A stretch of DNA of 64,000 nucleotides from Leptoclinus maculatus (GCA_032191485.1 JAVDOI010000067.1:380001-444000); one strand, 5' to 3'; positions 1 through 11,775 are shown, counted from the stretch's first letter. Notes: generated by a model not told the origin, from the sequence alone. A program made the numbers and translations.

Positions 1-8
1 CTGTCTAT

Positions 9-30
9 CACACACACACACACACACACA
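9..30. repeat. (CA)n microsatellite
   Basis: Uninterrupted CA dinucleotides at the left edge, the first of many such tracts in this window. Confidence 0.95.
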
Positions 31-78
31 TTTCCTCTCCTCTCAAAGACCCTTTGAACCAGGTCACGGAGGTATTGT

Positions 79-92
79 GTTGCCATGGCAAC
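79..92. promoter_or_regulatory. RFX X-box-like palindrome
   Basis: GTTGCCATGGCAAC is a perfect 14-bp palindrome and matches the two half-sites of the RFX-family X-box with no spacer. The sequence match is seen directly. RFX binding is inference from the known motif. No promoter or gene is visible next to it, so it would act as a distal element if it acts at all. Confidence 0.5.
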
Positions 93-143
93 TGTGACGC
101 TGGCACCAGACATGTGTTTCCATAGTGCCGGTCGGTACCTTTG

Positions 144-159
144 CCCCCCCCCCCCCCCC
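144..159. repeat. poly(C) run, 16 bases
   Basis: Sixteen consecutive C. Runs of this kind are unstable and often mis-sized in assemblies. Confidence 0.9.
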
Positions 160-231
160 GCTGCTCAGCCTGCTACACTAGTAGGCTCATCCTGTCATCC
201 TCTCTTGACATGGTTCATCACCGAAATGAAT

Positions 232-830
232 AAAGAAGAAGGAGCTGATCTGTAGTGACCGTAGTACGACGGGACCAAAGGAGGAGGAAGTCCGCGTAGG
301 GAGGAGGTCGTGTAAATTAGGGTCAAACAAACACAGGACTTTCACCCAGTAGACCCTTGGAAGTGTCCCGAGTGAAACCAAAAGCCAACACGCGCCTTCT
401 ACCGTCAAACATGTTCTCTTAAAAAGGTTATTCTGGGCAGATCCAAGGATGTCATTTGGAACCACACTCATTGGGGAGCGCTGCCTGTTTGTTACACATA
501 ATTGAATGTCTTGTGCTCCAAAAGCTGTTGACATGTTTTCTTTAATCACCAGGTTTTCTCTGAATGTTTTTTATAAGTTATGGCTTTTTTCTCACTTGGC
601 TCACATTTCTGGCACCTGATTGTTTCTACAGTCATTAGAGAAAATACTTCTCATCACAGGTTTGTATATGGATGTAACAAGCATGCTTAATTGAACCCAA
701 ACCACAATCTTTTTCCCGAAACCTAACCAAGTAGTTAGTTCCCGAAACCAACAGTTGTGATTCAAGATTAAGTTCACTTTCATGTTCACGTCGTGGTAAG
801 TGTAGTTTGGCCCGTCTGAAGCATTAGAAT
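232..830 (+). repeat. Dispersed repeat family B, copy 1, interrupted
   Basis: The left part has GTGACCGTAGTAC and AAACACAGGACTTTCACCC, and the right part has CCGAAACCTAACCAAGTAG. These blocks recur in the same order in the other family B copies near 6.6, 10.8, 11.5, 28.8, 33.0 and 41.8 kb. The stretch between them, 390-664, is a different repeat (family E) that also occurs alone at 2.0 kb, so this copy looks split by a later insertion. No protein or transposon ends are recognisable, and the class of family B is unknown to me. Confidence 0.6.
390..664 (+). repeat. Family E repeat, copy 1 (direct repeat of 2017-2290)
   Basis: About 275 bp that aligns end to end with 2017-2290 in the same orientation. 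Shared blocks include TCCAAGGATGTCATTTGGAA, CACTCATTGGGGAGCGCTGC and TTATAAGTTATGGC. Similarity stops sharply at both ends. It lies inside a family B copy, which suggests insertion of a mobile, non-coding element. No target-site duplication or terminal repeat was found. Confidence 0.75.
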
Positions 831-839
831 GCATTCAAT

Positions 840-2016
840 CAACTGATAACATGTCAAATGCGTCCAAAATCTGGCTTCAGAGAGGCCAAGAGACCTGTAA
901 ACACAACACAACCGACTGTTCTCTGCCATCTCCGCTTGGACATACAAAGTGATGCGTTGGACTTTGAAAGAGTCTCATGAAAGTTGCTATTTAGAAGCAT
1001 TACTCAACACGTATTATATTAGGCATAATTATATCTCGGCCTCTACTGGAACAGTTCTGAGCATTTTAAATCCCTGGAGCACCCGTCTAACAATCAGAAA
1101 CCCATATCTGTATACACGCAGGGCAGCACTCAGACGAGGCAATTCATTTGCAACCCTGTCCGACTTGATTTGAGGTGCACAGGTCTGTTTACTGTAGTCT
1201 GTAATGCATCTATTGGGATATAATAAGGTCTATGTCATGCCTTTATTAGATCGTACTAATGGATGTGATGTCACGGCTACAAATGCTCAGATTTTAATAG
1301 CATAAATGTTTCTGCCTGAAGTATAATTTTTAATATTGGCAATAATTACCACAACTTCCTTATTCCTAATGTGCTATTACCACGATAATGCGTCTTTGTT
1401 GTAATGCTTTTACAGCTAAAGCTACTTATTCACTTTCCCTTTCAGAGGTTCTGGGTAACTGGTGCGGACATATTTAAATAGATTTGCATTGTTTCTGTGG
1501 CCTTTTGCGATGCATTTCATCGCAGTGTCTTTGATCTCTCGAGTTAATTGGTGAGGAGTCTGCCGGTAGATCGTTGGTGCATTTTCCTATGTAGGCAGGT
1601 TCACAATTGCAGGCTTATGAAAATCTGCTTCCACTCAACTAAATGGGATCCAGAGGCTTTAATGAAGGGATTGACTGTGCCAGGTTAATGACGACAGGTT
1701 TCCATGGGTGAAAGTGTTTCAATGTTTAAATGTCTTAGTAGAAAAAGGAAAAAATCATGTATTTCCACCCCGTTTAACTTGAGCCGGCTAATGCTTAACA
1801 AAACACCCTCGTCTAAATTCTCAGCATTACCCCTTTACTCCCAATTGGGAGCCTGATAGTAACTCCAGTCTTCCACTGTTGGACGCTGCTAAGCTCTGTT
1901 GGGACAATTAGCAGCTGAAGGAGAAGAGAACATGTCTCATTAATTCACTTTATAATTGGCTCCCATCTTTTCTGGGGATTTGAAATGGCAACTTTTTCTT
2001 TGTGGTGTCCGCAGCT
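840..2016. other. Unique AT-rich sequence, nothing recognised
   Basis: No coding frame, tandem repeat or known element is visible. A small perfect hairpin sits at 1506-1524, with stem TGCGATG / CATCGCA and a 5-base loop. It is too short to interpret. Confidence 0.6.
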
Positions 2017-2290
2017 CGCGCCTTCTACCATCAAATGGGTTCTCCTAATAAAAAGGTTATTCTAAGCATATCCAAGGATGTCATTTGGAAGCACACTCAT
2101 TGGGGAGCGCTGCTTGTTTGTTATACATAATTGAATTTTCTCATGCTCCAAAAACAGGAGGAAAAGTTTAATCACCAGGAGTTCTCTAAAGGTTTTTATA
2201 AGTTATGGCATTTTCTCACTTGGCCCACATTGTTGGCACCTGATTGTCTCTACAGTCATTTAGGGAACTTTGTTTCTCAACACAGGTTTA
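2017..2290 (+). repeat. Family E repeat, copy 2
   Basis: Second copy of the ~275-bp unit at 390-664, differing by scattered substitutions and short indels. The flanks do not match those of copy 1, so this is not one larger segmental duplication. Confidence 0.75.
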
Positions 2291-2679
2291 TATTCACAAT
2301 ACCAACCGGGGGACGTTACATAATATGCCGTTAAATCTGATGTTTCTCTCATTATTTTATTGGTATCACTTTAACCATTATATCCAACATCCTCTCTCTG
2401 ACAGCCACACGTCTCACTGTGACATTCAATAGATGCATTAACTTGCAGTAAATAGGATGAATAGCTTCCATGTCTGGCACATGAACGTAGGTGACAACAC
2501 TGACATTGGCTTCAAGCAAACCCAGGACCGCCGTGTCAATGTGAATGTGCTTGTTTTCTTCTGCACAACTACTGTATTGTGAAGTCCACACATGAACTGT
2601 AAAGGAACAAAACGTACGACAGAGACTTCAGCCACCAGCGGAGCTACGAGTGAGATCAGCCAACAACGAAACCAAGACA

Positions 2680-2686
<7 letters not shown>

Positions 2687-2727
<41 letters not shown>
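2687..2727. repeat. (GA)n microsatellite
   Basis: Forty-one bases of alternating G and A, next to a short GTGTGT tract. Confidence 0.95.
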
Positions 2728-2728
<1 letters not shown>

Positions 2729-5222
2729 AAGACCTGCAGCTGTGTAACTAAGTCTGACAAATAAAACAGGTCTGTTTGAGGATAGAGGAAGATTATAGAG
2801 GAAGAGCTTAGGTATCAAGCACAAGCTTTCTTTATTAAAGCCCGGTTTTAAACGGAAACATATTAGTGTGGCTGTAGCCTTAATGGACTAACTGCTGAAT
2901 GCAAAAGCTCTTAAGTCCAGAACAGTAGCTCCAGTTCAGTGTAGTTGTAATGAGTACAAATAAGCCTGCACTCTCTGAGTGAAGTGTTTACAGATCACAG
3001 CTCAGCTCCACCACCTTATGTCCAATTGACTCTGCTGAGGACTGCACCGTATCACGAGGTAGCTACTCAATCAGAAGTTCATGAAAAAACAAAGGTATTC
3101 ATCAATTTGTTGTAGGAATACATTCCTAACTTGTTTACCCAAGTGGAGCTCCCTCAATAATACATTTTAAATAAAGAAGCTCATTTGTTACTCAATGCAA
3201 CCGGAACATAATGGCTTTATGTTTGCTGCAGTACCCCTTCAGTCGTTCATAAGAGCAACATCAGACCTCTGAATCACTTGACAACGTTGGATTGACAGGT
3301 CTGGAACCAGGCTCCAGACTCCAGCTTTTTACTGGAACCTCGGGATTCATCGGTCCACCGACTTTACGAGCAACGGCAAAGGCTGTAAATTGCACCTGGG
3401 AGCTGAACTATGCATGTGAGCGGTCGGATATGAGATGTGCGTCTGCTCCGGGGATCTAGAGGGAGCCGTACTGAGCTAATAATGCATGGTATGGTGATTT
3501 AAGCGAAGCCTCTTGTGCCTCCCAGGCTAATTATCCAGGTCTCAGTATGTCTAAACCTTTCCTTTTCCTCTCCGCGAACCACTCGGAGTCGATTTCCTGC
3601 ATCTGGTTATATTCCCTCATTACTTAAGTTCTTTTTTATCCAGTTGCCTGCTGCCTCTGTGTTACTGCTGCACTCTTATTTCATTCCTATACTTTCCTCT
3701 CTACCTTCCTAGTTTGTAAGATTGTTTTGCTCATTATACCTCAGAGGGATCGTAGAGTTAAATGTGTGTGTTACTATGCAGGCCGATGGACTGCAGGTCG
3801 CTGCTAGCATAAATAGCTTTTTCTACTCGCAAATGACGTCACTAGTGGTTACATTTTGTAAACCCTCACTGTTTAGATTGCTTAATAAACACTGATTGTA
3901 TTCTGGGCCTCGTTGTTCTAAGATGGCTTCATGCTTTTTAAGTCATCAATAAAGGCCTTTACACATCGGGGGGGGCATGACACGAAAATGTGAAATACTC
4001 GCCTGAATCTTTTCTACTAAATCTATTCATAGCAAAAATGATGATGTCGCTTTTTTTCACCCCGTAATATAAAGTACTCGTGACAAAAACAGTTCCATCA
4101 AATGTGTGAACGTGTGAATTAATCGCACGAAGACACTGAAGTTGTAGCGATGGCAACATTTTTATTGTAAAGCCAACTTTTTAAGAAAAGTAGAAACCCA
4201 CACAGCCCGATTTTAGTTTCTTATTTTGCCTTCATCACAGAACCCCTTAGAATAGCTTCCATATGTTGTGAATATGCACCTAATTCACAGTGTGTCCAGT
4301 GCTAACATGTGTCCTCTATATAGTGAGGAATTAAGGTTTGGAGTCTGACTTTCATGTAGTTCGGGTTAGCATCTCTGTAATTAACAACAAATGTAACAAT
4401 CTTTCCCAAACTGTAACCAGTGTCATAACCGTGATATTTCCCTACATGTATGTATACTATCTATGACTCTTTGTAACACTGGACATGAATCAGAATTACA
4501 GAATCGTCCACTAATGACACTCTTTTCAGGAGATGGGGTTGCCTAATGTAGACTTGTGTCACATTACTGTATTCATAAAACCGTTTACATTCCTGGGAGA
4601 GTTGTTATAGGAAAGCAAAACATAGCGTTAAAATGATATGAAGATTGTTGTTGTGGTTCGATAACATGTTAATGCAGATAAATGCTCTTGAACACAAACT
4701 CAGACAGCTCGTGGCGCACACACTCAAATGCCAGTGCACACATTCAGCATCCCAACCAAAGTCTTATATCACTGTGTAAATGTCACCCTGCTTCCTGCAC
4801 TGACCGTCGCCACTGAACATGAATCATTAATGCTGGGTAGCTGAATAATCGGGAGGTGACAGGGTTGGACAAACATGTAAGCTGCACTAAGCTGCTTTCC
4901 GGTCCATAAACATTCACTTATGTATCGAGTAAGATTGAAGACTCTCCACGTTTTGTCTTTTCCTGCTTTTCCTCGTCTTTCCTTCTCTGGATCTTCAATC
5001 CATCATCCTCCCACTCTCCCTCTCTCCATCCTTGTCTCCCTCTGTCTTCCATTAATTTGTGTTCCTGGTATCCCCGAGCTTCTTCCTTCCCTTCTGTTTT
5101 CCTCGGCCTGTCCACTCCCTGCGGCCCTCATTACAGAGAACGGAGGATGTTTTCTCGGCCTCGGGGGCAGCAGTGATCATGTGCTGTTAAACCTTGGTGC
5201 CGAGAACAAAGGTTCCCATGTG
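2728..5222. other. Unique non-coding sequence
   Basis: No supported gene. It holds a run of nine or ten G around 3968 and a pyrimidine-rich stretch at about 4950-5110. The short open frames seen here lie in low-complexity CT-rich or GA-rich sequence. Confidence 0.55.

Positions 5223-5248
<26 letters not shown>
5223..5248. repeat. (CA)n microsatellite
   Basis: Thirteen or so CA units. Shorter TG/CA patches follow within 100 bp. Confidence 0.95.
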
Positions 5249-5254
<6 letters not shown>

Positions 5255-5524
5255 TAGATACAGAGACAGTCGAAGCACAAGCACACACGTGTGTGTATTG
5301 GTCCATCCACGTGTCCATCTGTGTGTGTGTAATGAAGACAGGGAGCTTCATTAATGCCGGTCATTAACAGCCTCTGAGGGCTGAGCCAGCAAGAACGCAC
5401 CACTGGGCTGAATGAGACACCGAATGAACACTCTCTCCACTTCCTTCTCTATTGTGAAGTCTCTCTCCCTCTTCTGCCCATTCATCTCTGCCCTTCACAC
5501 TGCACTTTTTCTGGAGTAGGATGA

Positions 5525-5665
5525 GAATGAAGAGGAGGGAGTATCGGCAGGGAGGAAGAACAGACATGAATGGAGAAACTCACGAACAGATGGGAAAAAA
5601 ATAGATGGAGAAGAAAAGGAGATGGGACAGGATGGAAAAGGAGAGAGAAGCAGGTAAGATAAGAG
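5525..5665. repeat. Purine-rich (GA/GGA) tract
   Basis: Almost only A and G on the + strand. It ends in a chance CAGGTAAGA splice-donor match at about 5652. Frames through it are low-complexity and not credible as protein. Confidence 0.6.
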
Positions 5666-5758
5666 GAATAGAAACATGTAGAGTGCTTGACAGGCACAGA
5701 GATGATGAGCTGGAGTACAGCGGTTTATTTTACGCATTTGTTTGTTTCAACGCATATA

Positions 5759-5979
5759 ATCATCACCATCATCATTACAGTCATTTTAGCAGACACATTT
5801 ATCCAAAGTGGATTCTATCACAATTCTACACCGTAGGCACAGCTATGGGAGCACTTTTGGGGTTAACTGTCTTGCTCAAGGACACATCAACATGCGACTA
5901 GTGGAGACTGAGCCGGGGATCGAACCGCCGATCCTCTGATTGAAGGACGGCCATGCTATCCACTTACCCACAGTCGCCC
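5759..5979 (-). mobile_element. tRNA-derived SINE
   Basis: Read on the minus strand, the element starts near 5979 with a tRNA-like head. Box A-like TGGGTAAGTGG is at 5960-5970 and an exact box B, GGTTCGATCC, is at 5917-5926, about 33 bp apart as in RNA polymerase III promoters. Downstream come TGTCCTTGAGCAAGACA, then ATCCACTTTGGATAAATG, and a tail of ATG/ATC triplets. This layout fits fish tRNA-SINEs. Anticodon and stems are degenerate, so it is not a functional tRNA gene. Confidence 0.75.
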
Positions 5980-6599
5980 GACAGATGACCAATATCATTG
6001 ATTCGTGTAAAACAAATACAAATGACCAAATATGGAGACACAAGGTTTTCGTCCGACAGTGAAAAAAGTTTTCTTTGAACTTTCCTCTCTTTGGGAGGAG
6101 GAACAGCAGAGGGCTTAGCAATGGGTCCGGTCTTCGGAGGCAGGAAGGAGGAAGAGAAAGAGGAGGAGATAGGGGCCCTGAGATGACAGGACTTAGGGGA
6201 GACTTTGGTGCCTTCGAGAGAAGAAGACAGACGAGAGTGGTGGATGAACAGAGGAAGATGATTGAGGAAGGACTGGCCTTTGGGGAGTAGTGTAATCTGA
6301 AAGCAAGAGACCAGCCCCGGGAAGGGCCAGCTGATGAAATCTGACAGAAAGAAGGAGTGAAAGGGGATAGAAATGGAGACCATTAAGAGTTGGTGAAGGA
6401 TCATCAAAAAGGCATGTTTGGGTGTTTTTCTTTTCCTCTTTCTGATGTGGATTTCTTTGTGGTCTCTAAAGAAAGTGTATCTTTGTGAATATCATAATAT
6501 AATAATATCATGCAAACCACAGATCAATGAATAGCAATGTTTTTGCATTCGGTCAAAGCAACTGACATAAATTGCGAGAGATTGCTATTGAACGATAGG
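5980..6599. other. Non-coding, purine-rich centre
   Basis: The centre (6075-6290) is GGA/GAA-rich. Both strands stay open for tens of codons there, including a proline-rich minus-strand frame, but composition bias explains this. No splice pair supports an exon. Confidence 0.5.
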
Positions 6600-6800
6600 T
6601 GGGTAAACGGTTACAACGAGCAAGACAGTCTACTCAGGGCTGTCGAACAAACACAGGACTTTCACCCAGGACTCTGCTGTTCGTGTCTTTTGTGAATCCA
6701 AAAGGAAATGTTGACTTTGTGGTTATTACGTAATGTTGTTACTCTTGTTACGTGAGAAAGTTTGCTAAGGACGGTTGTTATTTATTAACGCTAGTTACGT
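6600..6800 (+). repeat. Family B repeat, partial copy
   Basis: Contains AAACACAGGACTTTCACCC and GCTGTTCGTGTC, the same ordered blocks as in family B copies at 0.3 and 11.5 kb. The tail is diverged. Confidence 0.6.
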
Positions 6801-8510
6801 TGTTACATTACGTTGTTATTTTAACATAAATCGTGATGTTTTAACCATGAAGCATTGTGTGCATGATATGACATTTCATCCCTTCGTTTTGCAGAAACGT
6901 TCAATGTCAAATGTTTTTTGTGGAGAGTTTGCTCAGCCAGAAGCTGTAAAAAACATCACTATCATCAGATTAGCATCTTTCCAACGGTCCTTTAACACTT
7001 TATGTGTGTTCACTCAAGTGTTTTCAATTTTTGTAAAATAAATTATCAAAGAAATTCAACTTTCTTTTGTTTTGTTTTTCTGATTCATGGCAAGGTAACT
7101 GTGTTATACTGTTCTCTCTGCTTCTAGCCATGATTGTTCTGTATCTATAGAGGTGCAGGACTTTTATATATTGCAGTGAAAAATGAGGCCACGGAGAGTA
7201 AAATGTGACAGGAGCAAAAAGAAAAACGCCCCGAAACTGCTTTGAGTTCAGAGAAATAAATAAAAATACAAAAGTTTCAATCAGAGAAATGTCATCGAAT
7301 GCTTTGACAGTTAAATTAGGCAGAAAAAGGCACAGTTCTCAAAGAATCTAAGCAGCAAAAATAAAATCCCCCGCCTAAAAAAAACCACATACATGGACAT
7401 TAATCTTAGTTAAGGAGGATGTTGAGGTGTTGAGCGCTGGCATGAGCAATATCACTGAGCCGTTGCCGTTGTGAGATACAGAACCTTGTTAAAACACACA
7501 ACTTAAAAGTCAAAGTTTCTCCAACTGTCATGCAGTCTGCAGGCCAGAAAGTCAGCGTGGCAGACAGCAAGCTGGTACAGCTACAAGAGATAATCACACA
7601 CACACACACACATATGTCTACACACACCAATAATCCAGTGTTTGTTATGTTGTAGCTGGAAGGCTGAGCCCGGTGAGCCCAGATACCCACAGTCCATATT
7701 AGATCTGGATGGCTGATCTTCCTCACCAATTTACTGGACATCTCTCATTCTATCCTTCTCTCACTCATCTCCCTCTTCCTGCCTCTATCTCTGTAAACCT
7801 TCATCCCCTTCCTCCCTCTTTTTCCACATATCTTTTCACCGTGTGTGTTTCTGGATCTCAGCAGAATATGTCATTGTGACGCTGTCACATTCATTGCAGT
7901 GTGAAAGGCTTCGGGCCACTTAGTTTGCTGGTAGCAAATGGTTATTAAATGTGTGAGTGAACTGTGTCTCCGGGTTCATAAAGGGACGATGAGTGATGTT
8001 TTTGACCTTTTCAGTAATCCCGTCAAACTAACAGCGACTTGACCATGTTTATGTATTAAGCCACAGGAGGTCACAGATATGTATTCAAGCATTACTCATG
8101 CATTACTCATGCACTAATCAAGCAGGAGCTGTGTACCTTCATTACAGAATGTGTCATATTTTTAATGAACTGCATATGATAACTTGAGATGAGTAAAGAC
8201 CCCTCCATGTCCTATTAGCTCCATTATTACCCACGTGTGTAACGAATTAGCTTGATAGACAACATTATGTATTTGTGCTTAATCTTGTTGTTCTGTCGCT
8301 GACATGAGAGTTTCATCAACTGAGGAATGAATTCATTAAAAAATACAATTCTGGAGTGCAGTCTTTGTTTGTGCAGAAACCTATTTGAGAACTTGATCCT
8401 CATAGCATTACACATTCTTGTCTGAGCTCATTCAATAAGTTCATGTGGTACAACGTTTCAATTATCAATTAGAATCTGTGAAGTTAATTCAAGTAGAGTT
8501 GAGTCTGAAA
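6801..8510. other. Unique non-coding sequence with a short (CA)n
   Basis: A (CA)n tract lies at about 7592-7611. A CT-rich patch runs over 7740-7830. Nothing else is recognised. Confidence 0.55.
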
Positions 8511-8514
8511 TTCC

Positions 8515-8635
8515 ATACTAACTATTTAGTACGCCAAAACAGAATGAGATTTTTTGGTATATCCGAAATCTCACTATGAAACCAATTTTACGTGAATTGT
8601 ATACTATTTTCAATGAAATTATGCAAACACTTGAC
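8515..8635. repeat. Possible dispersed repeat fragment
   Basis: The stretch with TAGTACGCCAAAACAGAATG and TTGTATACTATTTTCA resembles a fish interspersed repeat I recall, but there is no second copy in this window to prove it. It directly abuts a family A copy. Confidence 0.3.
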
Positions 8636-8850
8636 AGACGTCGGCATTGGTTTGGATTGTAGACTTCCGTTATGAAGTCTTGAGTTCGGCGATCTTGGAA
8701 TACGCCCGTCGCCCACTCACTCATGTTTACAATGTTTACTGAGGTAATAAATCAAGAGAGAAGTAGAGTAATTTTCTCATAGACTTCTATAGAACCAGAG
8801 GAGTCGCCCCCTGGTGGACACTAGAGAGAATGCAGGTTGCAGCCTGGTTC
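8636..8850 (+). repeat. Dispersed repeat family A, copy 1
   Basis: Shares ordered blocks with copies at 14.1 and 59.6 kb: TTGAGTTCGGCGAT, CTCATGTTTACAATGTTTAC, TGAGGTAATAAATCAAG, TTTTCTCATAGACTTCTATA and GAGTCGCCCCCTGGTGGAC. The middle of the full element is deleted here. No coding capacity or transposon termini are seen, so its class is unresolved. Confidence 0.8.
8804..8817 (-). promoter_or_regulatory. CTCF-like motif inside family A repeat
   Basis: TCGCCCCCTGGTGG is the reverse complement of the CTCF core consensus CCACCAGGGGGCGA. It is part of the repeat's 3' end and recurs identically at 59982-59995. The match is seen directly. Occupancy is inference. Confidence 0.45.
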
Positions 8851-10744
8851 CAGGTAGGGTGCTCCATCAGGTTGTGAAGCCTTATGCTGGGACTAGATAC
8901 TCGTAGGGACACTGGGCTTACTGAGAAAGCTAAACCAACAATGTAGAAAAGCTTAAAGGTTGTTGAAGGCAAAGACAATGAGCTAATTTCTTAACTGGTG
9001 TGCGATCGGCTGTGGTTTGGTTACATCGCTGCTCAGCTCCACCTCCCAAACACGGCCACATATTTCTGATTGTGGAATATGAACACTTCCATCAAGGCAC
9101 TGGTTTTACAAATTGCTCATGCTGCGATCACCCCTGAACCCATTAGCTGTAGCCAAGAGTTGCTGAGTCAAGTTTTTTACCTTGACAGTTCTGCACCTAT
9201 ATACAGTAAATCATCTTTCACCTAAAGGTCAAGACTCAAAATGGACAACAGGGAGGTCTCCACTCAACCAAACGGCATCTTTCGTGAATCTGTCGCTCAA
9301 GCCAACATGATACGCTTCTGCTACACTGTGGGGCTGAACATGTCTATTTCCCTGTGACCTTTTTCCCCCGTTACATGTCCCACTCACTTCTATTCATCAG
9401 ATCACACTGTGGATGCATGAATATTTGATATGCAGTCAGTGTGTTGTTGTTGCGACTATCTAGTCAGCTTGAGCGTCTCTGCCCTCGTTGTTGTCGCCAA
9501 GGCACAGTACGAGCTTTCACCTCAACATCTTCACACGTCCATTCACGTAAGTGGCGGTTTTCCGTCAGTGGTTTCTTCCAAGCGTTTTGTGTCTTGCGTG
9601 TAAATTATTATGTTAGTTTAAACATACTCTCCACGTCTCTCCTTTTATTCTGAACGTTTGACCCTGTGGCAATGCTAAAGGGGTTAATCTGTATTTTACC
9701 CGATTGTTTTCCACTATAGTCAATAATCTCCCTACAAACATCCATCATTTTGCATGATCTTACATTAAATATGCTGCAGCTGTTGATGTTTCTTTTCATC
9801 GGCCAGTCATTAAACGACTCTGCTCTTTCACGTGGAGATGATCTTGTATGGATAAATCTGCGAGCAGAGTCGGTTGACAACCATCTGTGAGATATCAGTC
9901 ATTTGGATCATCACTGTTGGGTTTAGCGGAGCCAGATAGCTCAAGCACAGCCCGACTGCGACAGCCTGTCAGGCCTCTGGCAGCATCGGTCCCACGCTCT
10001 CTGAGCAAACGCGACAACACGCACAATGTATCGGCACAAATATTTCATTTACACTTACAGCTTTGTCTTCTGCTCCCGCCACCTGTTTTCTACAAGCTTT
10101 CCCCCCTCAACCTCTCTCGACAGATTGAGTAGTTAAAATATCTGCTCACCAGATGTTAAACTGGCGGCTAATTGTGCTCTAAACAAGAGAAAATATCCAA
10201 AGCTGTAAACGCGTGTTACGGATGTAATGTATCCCTCACGCTCAGTTGGACACGTTGGTTAATTGCGGTTTCTTTTAAACATTGACCTCTGGCTGATGCA
10301 TTTAATTATGTAAATATGTGCACACATGAACGTGTCCTCGTGGATGTGCAAAGTAAGCGTTAGCTCCACTAACCACCGTCTCTCTGTCTCAGTAACGCAT
10401 CTGCCTGATTCTGCTGAGGTGATGAGTGTGATTTGTCATTTTACAGATGCAACATATTCGCCTGAAGGGGTGCAGGAGCGCCTACACTCGTTTTTTCACG
10501 TGGACGCGTAACGGCAATCTCCATCATCCCCAGCCTCCACGCATCGCGCCGAGGGGGAGGCTGGCCGGGTGTCTTGTACGCCCCTGTGTAGGCATCACTC
10601 TCTCACTCTATCTCTGCGGCGACCATGACAAGAAAAGGTCTGCTGCTTGTTAGATGGATGGCAGTGACCCTTAAGGAGGAGGCAACTCGTGGATTTAGAA
10701 AAGAGTGAGAAGCAGCAAGTGAGAAATAAGAAGTGGAAAGAAGG
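8851..10744. other. Unique non-coding sequence
   Basis: No gene or repeat is recognised. A GC-rich hairpin lies at 10530-10564, with arms CCAGCCTCC and GGAGGCTGG pairing perfectly over 9 bp around a 17-base loop. A TTTTACAG acceptor-like site at about 10445 is followed by an open frame, but it lacks a good donor. Confidence 0.5.
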
Positions 10745-10935
10745 GACGTGACAAAACAACAACACACAGGAGACCGCTGTCAACGTTGATTTGTTTGTCA
10801 CGTAACTTCCAAACTAAGTATTTCACAATCTTTTCCTAGACCTAACTAAGTTGTTTCCAGTAAAGACGGACGTTTATTTTTATTTTGACTGTAAGCATGT
10901 AACGGGCGTAAATCGACACGTGTTGCTGGACTTTC
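10745..10935 (+). repeat. Family B repeat copy
   Basis: Ordered blocks CAGGAGACCGCTGT, CCTAGACCTAACTAAGTTG, AAAGACGGACGTTTATTTT and ACACGTGTTGCTGGACTTTC match the copies at 11.5 kb and, inverted, at 33.0 kb. Confidence 0.7.
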
Positions 10936-11469
10936 TTCTGGATTTTCTTTCTTTTTTCTTTTGGACATAACACACCAATACGAATAAATATTGTCTGATT
11001 CATATTCAGAATATGCAGAGGTACAAAACCTTGTAATCAATAATCGATATGAAGTCACATGTAAAGGACCGCACCGGGTTTGGTTACATTGCTACAAATA
11101 AGAGTCTAGAATCTGCAGCTGTGTGAATGAAGGCGTCTGGGAACATCTGTCCGAAGGACATTTTGCTGTCTTGACTGAGGAGAATATATATATATATTTT
11201 TTGACAACAGTATGTGATTTTGATGAAGCCTTTTGAGAATCGAAACAGAGTTTTGGTGTTTGTGCCACCCACACACACACAGACTGTTCTCATACACCGT
11301 TTGTAGCTAAAGCAGTCACTTTTATCTTGGATCTAATATTCTCTTAACCATATATCTGGGGAATAAAAGACTTTCATGGGGCAGGTCACCCCCTATTCAA
11401 AACTAACAACTCGCCGACTGGTGATATGTATTCCTCCCACAAACACAATTCATATGTAATCAACGTAAT

Positions 11470-11775
11470 GGTGACCCAGGAAGTAAAGGGTTGTCAGGGT
11501 TGACGACTAGGGTCTAAAAACATTTGTCTTACACCCAGGAGACCGCTGTTCGTGTCCTGTGTGAAACCACAAGTCACCATTGATTTCTTTGTCATGTAAC
11601 TTCTGTCACTTCTGTAGTTATTGTAACTCAAACGACATTATTTTCCTAAACGTAACCAAGTAACGTGTTGTCTAAACCTAACCAAGTTGTTTCGTGTGAA
11701 GACTGAAGTTTATTTGGAAAAGACTGCAAGCGCATTACGAGCATGAATTGACAAGTGTTGCTGGGTGTTTGTAGG
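11470..11775 (+). repeat. Family B repeat, longer copy
   Basis: The most complete + strand copy of family B. It has CACCCAGGAGACCGCTGTTC, then two CCTAA(A)CGTAACCAAG-type blocks, then GAAGACTGAAGTTTATTTGG, and ends at ACAAGTGTTGCTGG. It lies only ~540 bp from the 10.75-kb copy, in the same orientation. Confidence 0.7.

Noticed and set aside
5917..5979. tRNA gene on the minus strand
   Set aside because: Box A and B are present but no cloverleaf can be drawn, and a SINE body follows. The same holds for 30523-30577.
5964..6407. 147-codon minus-strand frame with a proline-rich segment
   Set aside because: It starts in CT-rich sequence and ends inside a SINE. The opposite strand is open too, pointing to composition bias.
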